In this document: piece after piece, positions 40,893 through 54,500 of the stretch
Layout of the letters: every line of letters starts with the position of its first letter
Position numbering within the stretch: the first letter of the stretch is position 1
Assembly (NCBI GenBank): GCA_002118135.1
Contig: BDIU01000151.1
Location: forward strand, 62,358-126,357
Direction of reading: 5' to 3'
DNA length: 64,000 nt
Source: Trebouxia sp. TZW2008
Lineage: Eukaryota; Chlorophyta; Trebouxiophyceae; Trebouxiales; Trebouxiaceae
Translations under genes and position numbers: made by a program
Notes under the pieces: model-generated
What the model saw: only the letters and a program-made list of their open reading frames with translations
What the model was told of the DNA's origin: nothing
The model's database searches: none

Positions 40893-41628
40893 GCCTAGCA
40901 GATCAAACGAATCAAGAAGAGCAATGTGCTCTCGCTCCATGTATTCATCTTGACATATCAGCCAACATTACTGGCAGCGTCTCAGAGTTTGCAGTATACG
41001 CGGCTTGAAATTTTAGCATGCTGCATGACATTGAGATGTCTGCATTTCGAGAGAATAGTGTTTCATTGAACCCTTTGCATAAAAGGTATACAAGTTTTGG
41101 TCCTGACTTCACTTGAAACTGTGGACGTTTGTTGACTTATGCAATCTTGCTACACACATCCTCTTTTGTGTGCGTCGCGTGGTCAGATGCTGCTGTACGC
41201 CAGATTGCATCAAAGCGTTGATACAAGGGGTTGTCTGTACATCCGTGGTTGTTTTTTCAGGTCAGGTTTCAGGTCCAATGCTGTACTCAAGCGAAAACGT
41301 CTAATGCATGAAAAGGGCAGAGGGTTGACCGAACTGGGGTCAACACGCTTTTGCTGCACAGGTTTCGGAGTAGGACTTGGACGAAGCGAACTTACAACGT
41401 CTGCGTCAATCTTGACCGCATGTATCGCAGCCACAGCAAAACAGCACAGTCTAAACATATTGCTTGTCGCCCCCAGCCAAGCAGGTCTCACTCAGGTCGA
41501 AGGCCTTCGATCCTGCAGGTGGCGTTTCGAAAGTGAACTTGCCAAGAGCTCATCACTTTACTGCCAGTGTGACTGTGAACATCAGGCATCCTTGATCTGA
41601 TTTAATTCAGCGCCAAAACAAGCAGCCA
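40893..41628. promoter_or_regulatory. Intergenic, tandem genes
   Basis: 3' flank of exportin-7 and presumed promoter of the prolyl hydroxylase gene, both +. No coding recognised. Confidence 0.4.
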
Positions 41629-44600
41629 ATGCGACAATCACTTTCGCTGTCGGCCTTGATCACTCTGCTTGTCAGCTGTAGCACAGCGGTGAACGGTACG
41701 CCCATGTGCAAAGATCAGCTCGGAGACTTAAACCTATCAAGCAAATGGATCTGCCTCAAGCTGAGTTCCATCCGCAGGCACGGTTGCACTGCCATTGAGC
41801 AAGACAAGTGTAACAAGTTTCGCTTATAAATCCCAACCTCAACAGTCTCAGGTGGGTGTTGTCTGTGTTCAATGCAGAGAACACCAAGAATTGCTCTTTA
41901 TTGCTCTTGCCACATGCCCTGCAGAGTACACGACAATTGACAGGCGACCATCTGCTGCCCTGGTAAGCACTTGGTTTAAGCATGCTTGGATTCCTTGCAA
42001 AGTGAAACACCATAGCCTCGTCTATTCAAGCTTCAAGACTCTGTGCTGGATTCAGGGCAGAGCAGATCTCCACAGCACCCAGAGCATATGTGTATCACAA
42101 CTTCCTCTCACCTGAGGAATGCGATCACATTGTAGCGATGGCAAAGCCACGAGTGAGTGCGACTTGTTATCATTGCAGCTTCAATCCCTTTCAGCAAAAC
42201 CTCTGAACTGAAGCTGTCTTTGATTTGGCAGATGAAAAGGAGCACGGTAGTTGGCAAAGGGGGTCAAAGCACAGAAGACAACATCAGAACTAGCTATGGC
42301 ACATTTCTGAGGTGGGAATCTGCACATCTTTGCACACAAACCCATATCTATGCAGCCCACTGGCAGCGTAAAATTACCAACCTCACTTATACGCTCAGCC
42401 TAAGCCCTCATGTGCTGATGCTTGCCGCAAAGCCAGAACTGCAGAATGTTTTGTCACTTGTGCAGCCCTAGTCACCTTGGACTGTACCATTGTTGCTTGG
42501 TCCATAGGCGCTTGGCGGATCCAGTGATTACAGCCGTACAGCAATGGCTGGCAACCTGGGCCCACTTCAACATGAGCTATCAAACACTACTGTTGACTTT
42601 ATTTGCTATGCTAAACTGCAGGCGTGCAGCGGATCCTGTAATCACATAGCGCTGGCACCTTGGACTTTCTTTGAACACAAGTCATCAGTACCCACTGCTA
42701 ATGCTTCTTTTCATGCGGGCCTATAGGCGTTTAGCGGATCCTGTAATCACAGATGTAGAGCAACGGCTGGCGACCTGGACCCACCTCAACATCAGCCATC
42801 AAGAGGACATGCAGATCTTGCGATATGGCTTAGGCCAGAAGTATGGCGCCCATTATGACTCTCTGGTCGAGGGCTCCCCTAGAGTGGCAACTGTGCTGCT
42901 GTACCTTGCCAACACCACCCAGGAAGGAGGAGAGACAGCGTTCCCAGCTGTAAGTGAGTCACTGCCAGAAGGGTTTACTTTTGCATTCACTTTCTCTCTC
43001 AATCTGCGTTTTGTTTGCGAGAAGAGGCATATTGGCTGATTTTAGTTGTGGTGAAGTCATTGCTTTCTGTAGCATCAGTGTCTGTTGTTCTGGGCAGCTG
43101 TTGTCTGGCAGCACTGCATCTCTTGATCGTGTTGTGGTTGCAAGCAGTTGTCGAAGTGTCAGGGCTAGCAGTTTTCTCCTGATATGAATCAGTGCAGAAA
43201 GCAACTGGTCATCCTGATTAATGCTTGGTAGCCAGCTTGATGCTAAAGGGCATCCCCTTTGGCGTTGACTTGAGCTGATTGCTTTTGGCATGTGTATGTA
43301 CATAACTGTCAGAATTTTGGAAACTGTATCACTTTGGACAGGACGCAAAGCGCTGTCTGGCTGACTGCTACAGCAAGACTTGCTCAACTGACATGCAAAA
43401 TCAAAAGGTCCAGCACCACCTGTTGACTGCATGAAACCATGTAGAAAGCGGCTCAGCACTCACCAACCACTTTGTGGTGCAGGCCTCTCAATGGCTTGAT
43501 CCAGATATGAAAGCACGCTTTGGGCCCTTTTCAGAGTGTGCGGCGCAGCACGTAGCTGTTAGGCCCCAGAAAGGTATGAGCACTGTTGCTTTTGTCAATG
43601 ACTGGCCTACATGCAACGGTGATATTGTCATGGGTCATGCTGTTGATTTTCAGCATGTTGAGAAGAGCATGCTTCCTCACCAAAATTGTGTGTAGGTTTG
43701 TTTGTGGGTCACGGGCACAGTTAAGAGCTATACAAGATTTTGTGTGATCAGGCGTCATACCAGGAGCCTGTGCTCTCAAATGCCCTAGACTGTGGAAACA
43801 CAGCAGTGTGTATACAGTACATTCCCACCTTGTGTGCGCACACTCATGGCGTTTCTGTTCATCAGCTTGCATCCACACACAACAATGTGCATCTTGACAC
43901 ATTGCGTGTATGTTCAGCATGGTGCTGTTGTGCTACAACTGGCACCCATTGGACAGCAATGAGTGTGTTGGCACATCAGGTGTGTGAACACGGCATGGCA
44001 TTACTGTTCTACAGCTTGCACCCAGCTGGTAGCAATGACCACGCATCACTGCACACTGACAGCACCATCAGTGGCAGTGTCATGTGCCACTGAGTGGACT
44101 GCAAAGAGCATGTTGACACATCAGTTGTATGTGCAGGCATGGTGCTGCTGTGATACAGCTTGCACCCAGATGGTAGCAACGATCATGCATCACTGCACAC
44201 TGGCTGCCCCATCATTGGTGGCGTCAAGTGGACTGCCACCAAACAGACTTACACCAAGCTGTTCAGAGCAGATAGTTGGACTCACAGGCATTTGTACATG
44301 GTCACGCATTTGTATGTATGCAGGCATGGCGTTGCTCTTCTACAGCTTGCACCCAGACGGTAGCAATGACCATGCATCACTGCACACTGGCTGCCCCATC
44401 ATTGGCGGTGTCAAATGGACTGCCACCAAGTGGATCCACACCAAGCCTTTCAGGCCAGAAGCTCTACTGAATGATCCTGAGGTGTGGCAGTGCTGCTTTG
44501 CCAAACACATTTCTGACTCATGTTGACCAACTTTCATAGGTAGTGTCGTCTCGAGTATATTGCACACAACCATAATAAGATTGGTCGTGAGGCACTGAAC

Positions 44601-44921
44601 AGCTTCTGTGTACACCTAGCAGCGTCATGAAACCTTGCTAGCAAGTGTGTAAATTATTACGATGATTGTCTTGATAATACCGTATGTACCATGCAGGTTT
44701 TCCATGACCCTGAAGAGTGTGAGGATGGTCACAAGCTTTGCAAAAGCTGGGCTGCATCTGGGGAATGTGACTCAAACCCCAAGTACATGAGAGGGGATGA
44801 TTCCTCCCTGGGCATGTGTAGACAAAGCTGTCAGGAGTGTACTGCTTGCTCGGCAGGCAACTTGACCTGTCGATCAGAAAACCGGATACGAGCTGGCTAT
44901 CTGCCAATTCTTGACCTGTGA
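41629..44921 (+). CDS. Prolyl 4-hydroxylase with C-terminal ShKT domain
   Basis: Seven exons: 41629-41695, 42061-42152, 42232-42311, 42727-42949, 43483-43573, 44324-44481, 44697-44921; about 311 aa. The N-terminus is a signal peptide (SALITLLVSCSTAV). The catalytic fold shows PRAYVYHNFLSPEECD, the Fe(II) ligands HYD in YGAHYDSL and the distal His in SLHTGCP, and the 2-oxoglutarate Lys in GGVKWTATKW. The last exon is a six-Cys ShKT module starting CEDGHKLCKSW. Such enzymes hydroxylate proline in cell-wall glycoproteins in the ER/Golgi using 2-oxoglutarate, O2 and ascorbate. The join between exon 1 and the next is the least certain: a small exon near 41925 with other acceptors is possible. Exons 4 and 6 have decayed upstream copies. 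Confidence 0.9.
42505..42665 (+). repeat. Two decayed copies of P4H exon 4 (start at 42727)
   Basis: GGCGCTTGGCGGATCCAGTG near 42509 and GGCGTGCAGCGGATCCTGTA near 42621 mirror the exon start GGCGTTTAGCGGATCCTGTA at 42726. The first also keeps CAATGGCTGGCAACCTGG. Spacing is about 105-110 bp. Confidence 0.85.
43915..44275 (+). repeat. Three decayed copies of P4H exon 6 (start at 44324)
   Basis: Copies near 43917, 43993 and 44134 retain the GGCATGG...CTACAGCTTGCACCCA core. The last two also keep GATCATGCATCACTGCACAC-like sequence. They carry frameshifts or a TGA. The third is most similar, including most of the catalytic segment. Confidence 0.85.
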
Positions 44922-45509
44922 TACTGTCTGCAACATGACCAGTGTCAACAATTTGCCAGTCTCCATGTCAGGTCAATAGCCCTGCTCAGCTCTACTCTCA
45001 AACGCTGCGCAGTTGGCACAGATAGTCTCATGCCCAATTGACCTTCGGGATCAATTGTAGGATCGCTTCAGCGCCATGATCAGCTCTGTTATGATAATCA
45101 TGCTGCTGCAGCGCCAATCTGCAATACGTTAAGCTCGTACTCCGCAACATGCCCTCAGATAGACCGTACAAAGCAAAGGAGCTCATTGACAAGCAGCACA
45201 ATCAACAAGCCACATATACAGCTGTTGAACATGCTTGCAGAATATCTTACAAGCAACTGTGTTTCCAAACAGCTTCACAGCATTGCACCATGGCAAATGC
45301 TTGCATATTCCGCAGCACAGACGGTCACTGCCCAAAGTATACAACTAGCTGCTACACCTGTGCAAGTATCACTGCCTGAACAGAGCTACACTGAGATCTC
45401 ATGCTGCGAGTGCGTCACTGTAAGCTGCAGGACTGGCAGTTCTGTAACAGAAATTCTGGACCTGATCTATAATACAGAGCAAAATTTCAGCAGAACTCTA
45501 GTGGGCAAA
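44922..45509. other. Intergenic, convergent 3' flanks
   Basis: Between the P4H stop (+) and the chromatin-factor stop (-). Nothing recognised. Confidence 0.5.
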
Positions 45510-48500
45510 TCAACGTCTTCTATTGCGCTTGCCTTTGGGCACTTTGACAACAATATCAGGGTTGAGAACATCAATCACAGGGGCAGCTAAATCAGCAAAA
45601 AGTAAGGTACAATATGCAACACGAGAAGCTGTGGCAGCTTGGGTGATGTCATTTCGCCACACTGTGCGCTCCCTGATGTTTCGCCATAGCTTCCCAAAAT
45701 TTCCTGCAAATCAGGTGTGGAGTCAGCGCATGAGCAGGAGAAAGAGCATTAGTCACAGCATGGCAAGACATAAGCAACAGCACGACAAATCCTTACATGC
45801 TGCAAGATAAGCATTAAGACGCCAGTCAAGCAAAGCTCGAAACATCTCAGCAAGAGCAGACAACAACCTCTCTGCAACGCTAGTCTCAGCGAGACAGAAG
45901 TCAAAGCCCAGCAAGTAGCTCGGTACTGCTGCTTAAGAATATATAGGTTGCTACAAATTGGCACGTTTCAGCAACACATGAACCTAACGAGCATTTACCA
46001 GCAGCAAAGCCTCCCAGGGGTTCAGAGCATAGCATTCCTAGTATTGCTCATGACGACACATCAGTCATGGTGTCACATTCCTGGCACAACATGTCAAAGG
46101 GTATTGCAAGATACCCACAGACCAGCAGGAAAGCCTCCCAGGGGTTCAGTGCCCTAGTAGATCAAGCATGACATCACTAAATCAACATATATATGTTTAC
46201 ACACATTGCTGTGATAATTGAGATTGTGACTGATACCCTATACATGTGCTGTACACGCATTCCTGACTCACCAGCAGCATTGCCTCCCAGGGGTCCAGTG
46301 CCCTGCCAGATTAAGCATGCAGTCCACTACATATTCACATAGAATGATGTGATCATTATGCTTGTTACTGATACGCTGTATGTGTGATGCATACTCCAAC
46401 TCACCAGCAGCAGTGCCTCACAGGGTTTCAGAGCTTAGCAGCCCAGTACTGCTCATGAAAACAGACCAATCGTCGTGTCACTGTCATGTAGCACCTTTCT
46501 GTGGGTCCTGCGAAACATTCACTGACCGGCAGGAAAGCCTCGCAGGGGTCCTGTACCCAGCCAGATTAAGCATGGAGTGGATATCATGAAGTCAACTACA
46601 TATTCACATAGATTGAGGTGATCATTATGCTTGTTACTGATACGCTGTACATGTCATACATACTATTACTCACCAGCAGCAGTGCCTCCCAGGGGTTCAG
46701 TGCCCTCCCAGGTCTCTGCCCTCTCCTGCTGGTCTTCACCACCATCCCCATCCCCCTCCCCTCTTTCCTTCAGGGGGGTCACGGGCCCAGCCGCCATTGC
46801 CATCATCTGTACACCCAGGATGCTATGTGAATAATCCCTCAACAGTGTGAGGTCTACAGTTGGTCGAAAACGCACCGTCAAGACAACCTGATCATGGCAG
46901 CTGGCAAATTTGACATCTGCACAACTCAGAATTTGGGCAGTGATTTCAGCATCATAATGCAATGCAGACTCTGTCCGTCAGTCTGTGCAATGTTGACACG
47001 CATGCCACAATGGTGCTACACACTTGAGGGGCCATCACACACAGCAAGGTTCATAGGGATGCCCATAGCAGTGTTCACAGCAGCGGGCAAAGCAGTGCTC
47101 ACAGCAGCGCTGACAGCAGCGTTTGCAGCAGTGTTGATCGGGGCTACAAGAGGGCTGAACTCCCGTCTGCAGGTGTTGAGGGACTTCTTGAGATAGAGCA
47201 TGGCTCATGTTACGGCAGGAGCAAAGATCCTTTGTGCAATGCAATGGGATGCAATGCGATGCCAGAAACCTATCAGAAATGACCAACATGCTATAACAGG
47301 AATGCTAAAGGGACTGACCTCATCTCGGCGGGTTTTGCAGGGTTTCTTGAGGTGGGGGTTTAGGCAGGTGTGGCAGTACCCGCACCGGTCCTCCTTGCGG
47401 ATCTTTGGCAGCTCCTTCATCCATGGCCGAGCTGCACGCCAAATCAACAAACTCATGACTGCTATCATGATTATGATCTATACCTCAACACAAGAGCAAC
47501 TCAGTCCAAACTCAAGCTCAATACCTTGAAACAATCACAACCCCAGCCTGTCTCAATTTGAAATGGTTTTGCTTCCCAGCAGATTACCAGCAGCTAGTCA
47601 TCCTGAATGAACGTCAATCATGCTTGCAATGCCATGCTATGCAACAGTGCAACCGTTTAAAGCTGAGTCAGGCTATCAGATGAAGTTGGGTACCTGTCTC
47701 AAGGGCTTCTGGCTCTTCAGGGGCGTCTGCTTGTCCTGAAGCGCTGAACAACAGCTCCTCACACTCCAGCACCCGCGCCCGGACATACTGCTGCAGCTCT
47801 GCCAACAGGCCGCCTGCAGTTGAAGACACAGTGAAGTTAAGTCTCAACGTGTTCCAGCATATACTGCTAGGGATGTGTGGCACAAGTCCTATCTCGCCAG
47901 GCAGGCTTGTCTTGAGCGCCGCGATATGGACGCCTGATGTTCAACTGTTGAAAGTCAGACAATTATGTAGAGCTATGCAGCATAGCACAGCTGCTGTAGA
48001 CAGAGGCAAGTGAAACCAGCTGCTCACACTCCAGCACTCAAGCTTGCACCTCTGCAGGGCTGTCTGCAGTAACTTCTCTTTGCAAGGACACTTGCAAGGA
48101 CACTTGATGGAGATTTGGAGAAAGGACAATGCAATAAGTAGACAGCCACTGCATTCTGACTGCAGTGGCACCTCTGAGTAAGGACAATTTGATGTAAGGA
48201 CAAATCTCTTGGGAACCAAAGCAATCATCACAAAGAGAATTCACTGCATTGTGAGGCTTTTTCGTTTCAGTTGACGTGACGTGACATGACTGACATGACA
48301 TGACTGGCATGAACACTAAGGCAGACCACGGGCGTTGATCAGTAACTGTACAGGTAGTGGCAGGTACCAAAGCTGCGGCCCCCAGGGCTGCTCCCCAGGG
48401 GGTCCAGCTTTGGAAGTGATTGACTTTGCAATGATGCAATCGACGCATCTTGCAGAAGTTTCAGGTATGGACACAGAGACAGCTGTTGTGATACCTATGG

Positions 48501-51500
48501 AGGTGTCAGCTGGGGCTGTGTCAAACTGCCCCAGGGCTGCTGCAGCCAGGGCTGTCCCCCAAGGGCCCCAGCCCTCAGTGGGGCCTGCTATACCTGCCCT
48601 GCCTGCATTCTGCTGTGTGACCAACAAGGCATCCACTGCCGACGCCATGGCTGCTCCCTCTATACCTTCTGCTAACTGCAACAGGATTGAAAACAATTGT
48701 CAACGCTCTTGATGTTAGTGATACTGACAGCAGTAAGTGACCAGAAGGGCATCCACTGCTGACGCCATGACTGCTCCCTCTATGCCTTCTGCCAAGTGCA
48801 ACAGGTGAAAAAGCGCCCTTGATGTATTGAGTATATTCTGTGTTCCTGTACTTTCGACAACCTGGTATGTTCCAGCTAGCCTGACATTGAGCTAGCAAGT
48901 GAGTAAACTGATGCTGCGATCATTTCAATGAAGGATGCTCTAGGTCTGAATTTCAGCTGCAACCTCGGTGCAATGTGTAACCGCAGGCATGAGTGTCCAC
49001 ACAGAATTTTGGGTGCTCGACCTTGTGACAACTTTTGAAAATGGGGTTTCTGTTGACGCTCAGGTGACAGAATACGTACACACACAATGCAGAGCATGCA
49101 GACAACATGTACAATCAACCAAACAGTCAGTCAGTCAGTGAGCCAACCTGCCAAGCAACAATCAACACGGTTATGAAGTGCAGGGTGTAGCTGACACAGC
49201 AGGCTTCACGCATACATGCAAACGCAGAGCATGCAGACAAGACAAACCTGAGGCGTAGCAGGACTGGGCGCTCTGAGGGCAGGTTGCATTTTGAGGGCTT
49301 CCTTGGCAGGGCTGAACGGGTCAACGGCCTGCTGCTGGCGGCTGCTGTGACGCAATACCGGGGGCTCAGGGGGTGGGAGGCAGCCAGACCCCCCTGGGGC
49401 CTTGGGAGGGTCCACAGCCCCAGCGGCCCCCGGCTTCATGGCCAGTGCTATCGAGCTGCAAAGCATGTTATGGATCAGTACCAGCAAGCAGAATCGGTGT
49501 TGGGGTTGAGGGTTGCAGGCACCCACTGAAAGGCACAGGGGGTTCATAGCCTCAGTGCCTGCCTGCTTCATGGCCCAGGCTATTGAGCTGCAGAGCAATG
49601 TATGCGTCAGCACCGGAAATGAGCTCCCGCAAGCCCTGTCTATCTGGAAAGCTGCCACAGCCTCCATACACTATGAACCGGTATCGCAGTATGAGCTTGA
49701 GCATTGCAAACCAGCATGTGTCTGGCAGCAACACTTAGGAGCTTTGATGATGCATGACTTACTTGTATGCTTTGTCCAGGGCAGTGGAGAGGGCCAATTC
49801 CCGCAAGCCCCTTCTATCCAGGGCAGCTGCAACAGCCTCCACATCTTCTATGTGACTCATCATGCCCACTCGGCCTTGAAAGTCCTCCACATACACTACT
49901 CCCCTTTGACCTGCCACACCCCACCTGAACAAGAAACAGACAGGTTGGCTGTGGGCACTGCCACTGATATGTCTGGTGTCATTGCGTGTTATGGCAAGTA
50001 CACATGCTGAGTATTGCATGAGCATGTTGTAGCCTGTAGCCCTACAAACAGTGGTGGCAGTTCACAGAGAGCAACTAGCACAGAAAAAGCAGTGGAATGA
50101 TCACAAGCCACAAAGGCGATACATCGGGATGACACATCAATGGGATGACCACAAAGCAATGAAGACATGCAAGGACCAAGAAGAGGTTCAGACCAGTAGA
50201 AGCGGTGGTGGCGGTCCATGCCCAGCGGGTTGCGCCGCACTGACAGCTTCTCCAGCTCCTTCTCGTAAGCTTCCTGCCGCCTGCAGCATGACAAATCAGG
50301 GCCCTCAGCATTACAATGTGTCCTTGATGCCACAAATGCGTTTGCTTCAAAGAGTGTTGTGCTTGCTCACAAGTGATAATGCAGTCTGACTGCAGTTATG
50401 CCTTCCCAGTTGTGTTGTACTTACAATGACTTGTCTCGCAAGTAATCTGACACTGCTGTATTACTGTGAATGCCTTGCATTCTGTGTGAAGCTGAAGTTG
50501 TGCAACTTGAAGTCAGGTGTCTGCATGTCTTTTGTGTATACTCAAGGTATACTCAAGTGCAAGAAGTAGCACTGGTAAACAAACAGTACAGACGAAAGCC
50601 ATGCCATCACCTGATCACACATGTTGACGGATCATGAGCAAAGAGGAATTTGGCCTTTCTGGCATGGCCCATCAGCATTGCATGCGTCGATTGCTCATGG
50701 TCACATGTGGTGTTTGTCTTGCAATTGTGTATATTTACGCTTTGTTGATTGAAGTGATTGACAGGTGTTGCTTAAGTAAGTTTTGGACATGCACCATCAG
50801 CACTGCGTGCTTAGGTTGCCTGCTGCCACAACCGTGCAGTAAACAAGATTACTAAGATGCAACTGAAAGGTCCTTGATCACAGCAAATGCTACCTCTGCA
50901 AGACTGTGCAAGCTTTCCTGGCACGTTTAATCAGCACTACGTGTCTATGTTGCCTGCTGCCTCAGCCATGCAGAGAACGAGATTGCTATGAGTCAGGTCA
51001 CAGGCCGTTGATCATACCAAGCTCTATCTCTGCTAGGCTGTGCAAGCTGGCATGCCATATGCGGGTGCTCTGAGGCAGATGACGACATAGATAATGTGTG
51101 AATTTGTCAGCACATGTGCTAGATGGTTGTGGCACAAATCTCGGCTGTATGTGATGCAGATGATAACACCTGTAGCTTCTAGAGGTCTGGCCTTCTGTGA
51201 TGCATATGTGCAGGGTGAGCTGACCAGAGCCATCAAGGCATATCCCACCTGACTGACAGCTCCTCAGTGTCAACCTTCTCCCGCGTCTTGGCCTTTTCAG
51301 CTTCAGCAGCGGCGCGCCTCTCAGCATCCCGCGCTTTGCTTTTTCGGCGTGTCTCGGCCTGCCAGCGCGTGCGTAGCCCATCCAGCCGTTGCCTCTCAGC
51401 CGTTTGGGCTTGACGGAAAAGCAGTTGTGCTTTGCGGTCACCGGGATTGCCGCTGTACTCTTGCAGTTCTGGCGGCAGCTCCCAGTCTGGCTCCTCTTCT

Positions 51501-54500
51501 TCAGGCTCTTGCACACCCAAGCTGCCAGCTCGGCTGCTAGACCTGCACACAATTGAACAACGAATTTTCAGGCGTTCACTCAGGAGTTTTGCTGTTTCTT
51601 GAGTTGCAGAAGTGTACAGCATGCTTGCTGTCAATAAGCAAAGTGCACCAGCCAGATAGCCTCAACCAAGATACGTGCAGGCTGCCAGTTCAGCTGCTGA
51701 ACCTGCATGTTTTTGGGATATTGCCGTGTAAAGGACTACTGATGATGCTAGTACATGCATCTTTGAACCATTCATGACTTTTGCCATCACTGGGGAAACT
51801 TGTGCAGGTCAATGTTTGTATGCACAGCTGCCTAGGTGCTGTGCAAGACTGCAGCTGAGCATACCTCTCATCAAGGCCTGACAGCTGGGCCTCCAGAGGG
51901 GCGACCCCATCAGTGTCAAGGGGTCCAGAGGGACCAGCCTCGTCCTCCTCTTTCACTTTCTTTGAGCCCTCTTCCCGCCGAAGGCGCCGTTCCTCTTTCT
52001 CTTGTATCTCTAGCTCCTGCACAAAGCCCCTCGTCAATTGCTTTGCATTTATCGCTCAACGCTACTAGGGTGGATAGGACCAAGCCTACATGACATTGCT
52101 GGCCAAAGAGTCACCATGCAGAATTCATCCATGACTGTCCTGTACGCCTGCTCTAAACAGCAATGTGCATCAGCAATTGTTTGTCAGGGCAACAAACATG
52201 ATAGTCTGCAGCAAGAAATGCAACTGCCGGTTGTCAGGCAAAATTTGGCCTTCAAGCAGCGTGACACCAAGCACAAAGTGACAGGAAAAGGGCCCAGCAC
52301 GTGACAGTTATGACTACAGCACATGACACTTATGACTACAGCACATGACAATTATGACCATCTGCAATGCATTGGATATGCTGTGTATGATCAGCTGAGC
52401 TTACCTTCAGTTTGCGCTTGTCCTCTGCAATGTCTTCCCTCATCTCCTTCTTCACCTCCTCTGCCCCATCCACCCTCTGGCTCAGGGCTTCCCTGAGTGC
52501 CTCTGTGTCTAGTGCCTCATCACATAAATACCTGAACGGGAAAATTGGCGTACTCAATGTTTGATCAGACGTGATTGCCTTGCACAACAGGGCAATCCCA
52601 TGGATGTGTTGACAGGCACTCACATTGCACACATATCTGGATAGGCCACTTGCGCAATTAACATTTGCTGAGTGCCGACATTGCCGTAACATACTGGAAA
52701 GCTGCAAAAAACAGCAATGCTACAAGTGTGTTGACTGAGCCATTGCGGGGCAGTGCACGTGGTAAAGGCACAATCAGCTTGTTCAAAGCAGCAAGAATAG
52801 TCTTTCTGCTACACATCACGACTCGAATTCCACTGCACTTCTTGCGTCCAATATTGACGTGAGCAAGGAAAGATGCTGCTGTGGTTTCAAGGCAGTGGCA
52901 GTCTGAGACGCCAGCACAGCCGCAGCAGAGTTAGCGGTGGGGCATGGTGGCAATGCTGCTTTGCACGCTGAGCCAATTTCAAATTCAAGCGGGGTTGGCT
53001 TCTCACCTGAGCAGGCTGAGATGCTGCTGTGGTTTCAAAGCAGTGGCAGTCTGAGATGCCAGCAAGGCAGCAGCAGCGCTGACTCTGCTGTTGACCAGGC
53101 AGTGGGATATGGTTGCAATGCTGCTTTGCACGCTGGGCCAATTCAAATTTCAAGCGGGATTGACTTCTCACCTGAGCAGGCTGAGATGCTGCTGGGGTTT
53201 CAACGCAGTGGCAGTCTGAGACGCCAGCAAGGCCGCAGCTGAGCTGACCCTGCTGTTGACCAAGCGATGTGGCATGGTTGCGATGCTGCGGGACAGCACA
53301 TAGCGGCGCAAAATCTCAGGCCAGGTACCAGCAGTGTTGAGGACCGCCCATCGGTATTCAATGGGACTTGGTGACCCCTGCACGACAGCAGCAGCCTGAT
53401 GGTGATATTGGCTGACTCAGCATGCTGCTGGGATTGGCTGATATTACAACGCAACAAGCAGAATTTCTTTCTACGCAATATCAACGACCATGCACAGATG
53501 TGCAGCAGAAATGGCAGACACCCAAGATGCAGTCACTGACTATGTTGCAGGTAGAATGCAACAGTGCTTTGAACGAGTCAAATAGCAAAGTGCAGAGGCT
53601 TGATGACAGAAATGATGCGTACTTGCTGCCATAGCACGATCAAAGCTGTGCCTGCAAGCGATCTATATGGTTTGCATGACAAGAGGGGACTACATGAGGA
53701 ATGCCAGGGGCTGCTTAGCATGCACAATGCTCACATGGACAAATGCAAAGATTACTGCAAAGGCAGAGGCACTAACAGATGACAATGGAACAAACCTGCA
53801 GCAGGAACTGCAACAAGCCCCTGTACAGCTCAAAAAGCCCTTCATTGGCTGCAGCCACTTCTTCTTCACCGCTGCTGAGACCATTGGCAACACCGCTGGG
53901 AGCTGTGCTGCTGACAACAGGGCCATTTGGTACTGGACCTGCTGCAGCCGTCCCATTGGGCACTGCAGCTGTTGCCGGCGCCCTACCAGAGGCGCCCACA
54001 GCGGCAGAGCGGGCGGCCCCAGTTGTGGCGCGGAGGGCAGCAGGGTCCAGGAGGGTGTCTGGGGGTATGGCGGGGTGGAGGAAGGATGCCAGCTCTTGGA
54101 ATGCGATGGGCTTGATGGCTAGCACATTGGTGAATTGTGTGAGGAAATCAGCCACATATAGCATGGAAGCGACGTGGTCTGACTGCTTGACTGATTGCAA
54201 AGGAGGGATTGGCACATCAAAGCGGCCTGCATTGCAAACGAGCAGAGTCAGCATGGTCAGGAATATGCATGATGGGATCGATCACCCTTATTGAGTAAAG
54301 AACAGCAACTGCAGATTATAGACGGGATGTTCAGCAAAGCATCTTGATTTGATACGACTGGTGAGTGAACAGCTGCAGCATGATGTTCACAGCTATGCAC
54401 TGGCAAACTCAAAGCTGTGTCTGCTCCTTCTGCAACCCTCAGCAAGCAGCTGCAGTTCAACAGCGCAACCTGCCCATCACGCTGGACAGCACCAGACTGT

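Noticed and set aside
47035..47289. Cys/His-rich frame on the minus strand resembling a metal-binding protein
   Set aside because: It comes from a repetitive GCTGCTGTGA-like stretch inside an intron; splicing exon 22 straight to 46806 keeps the frame.
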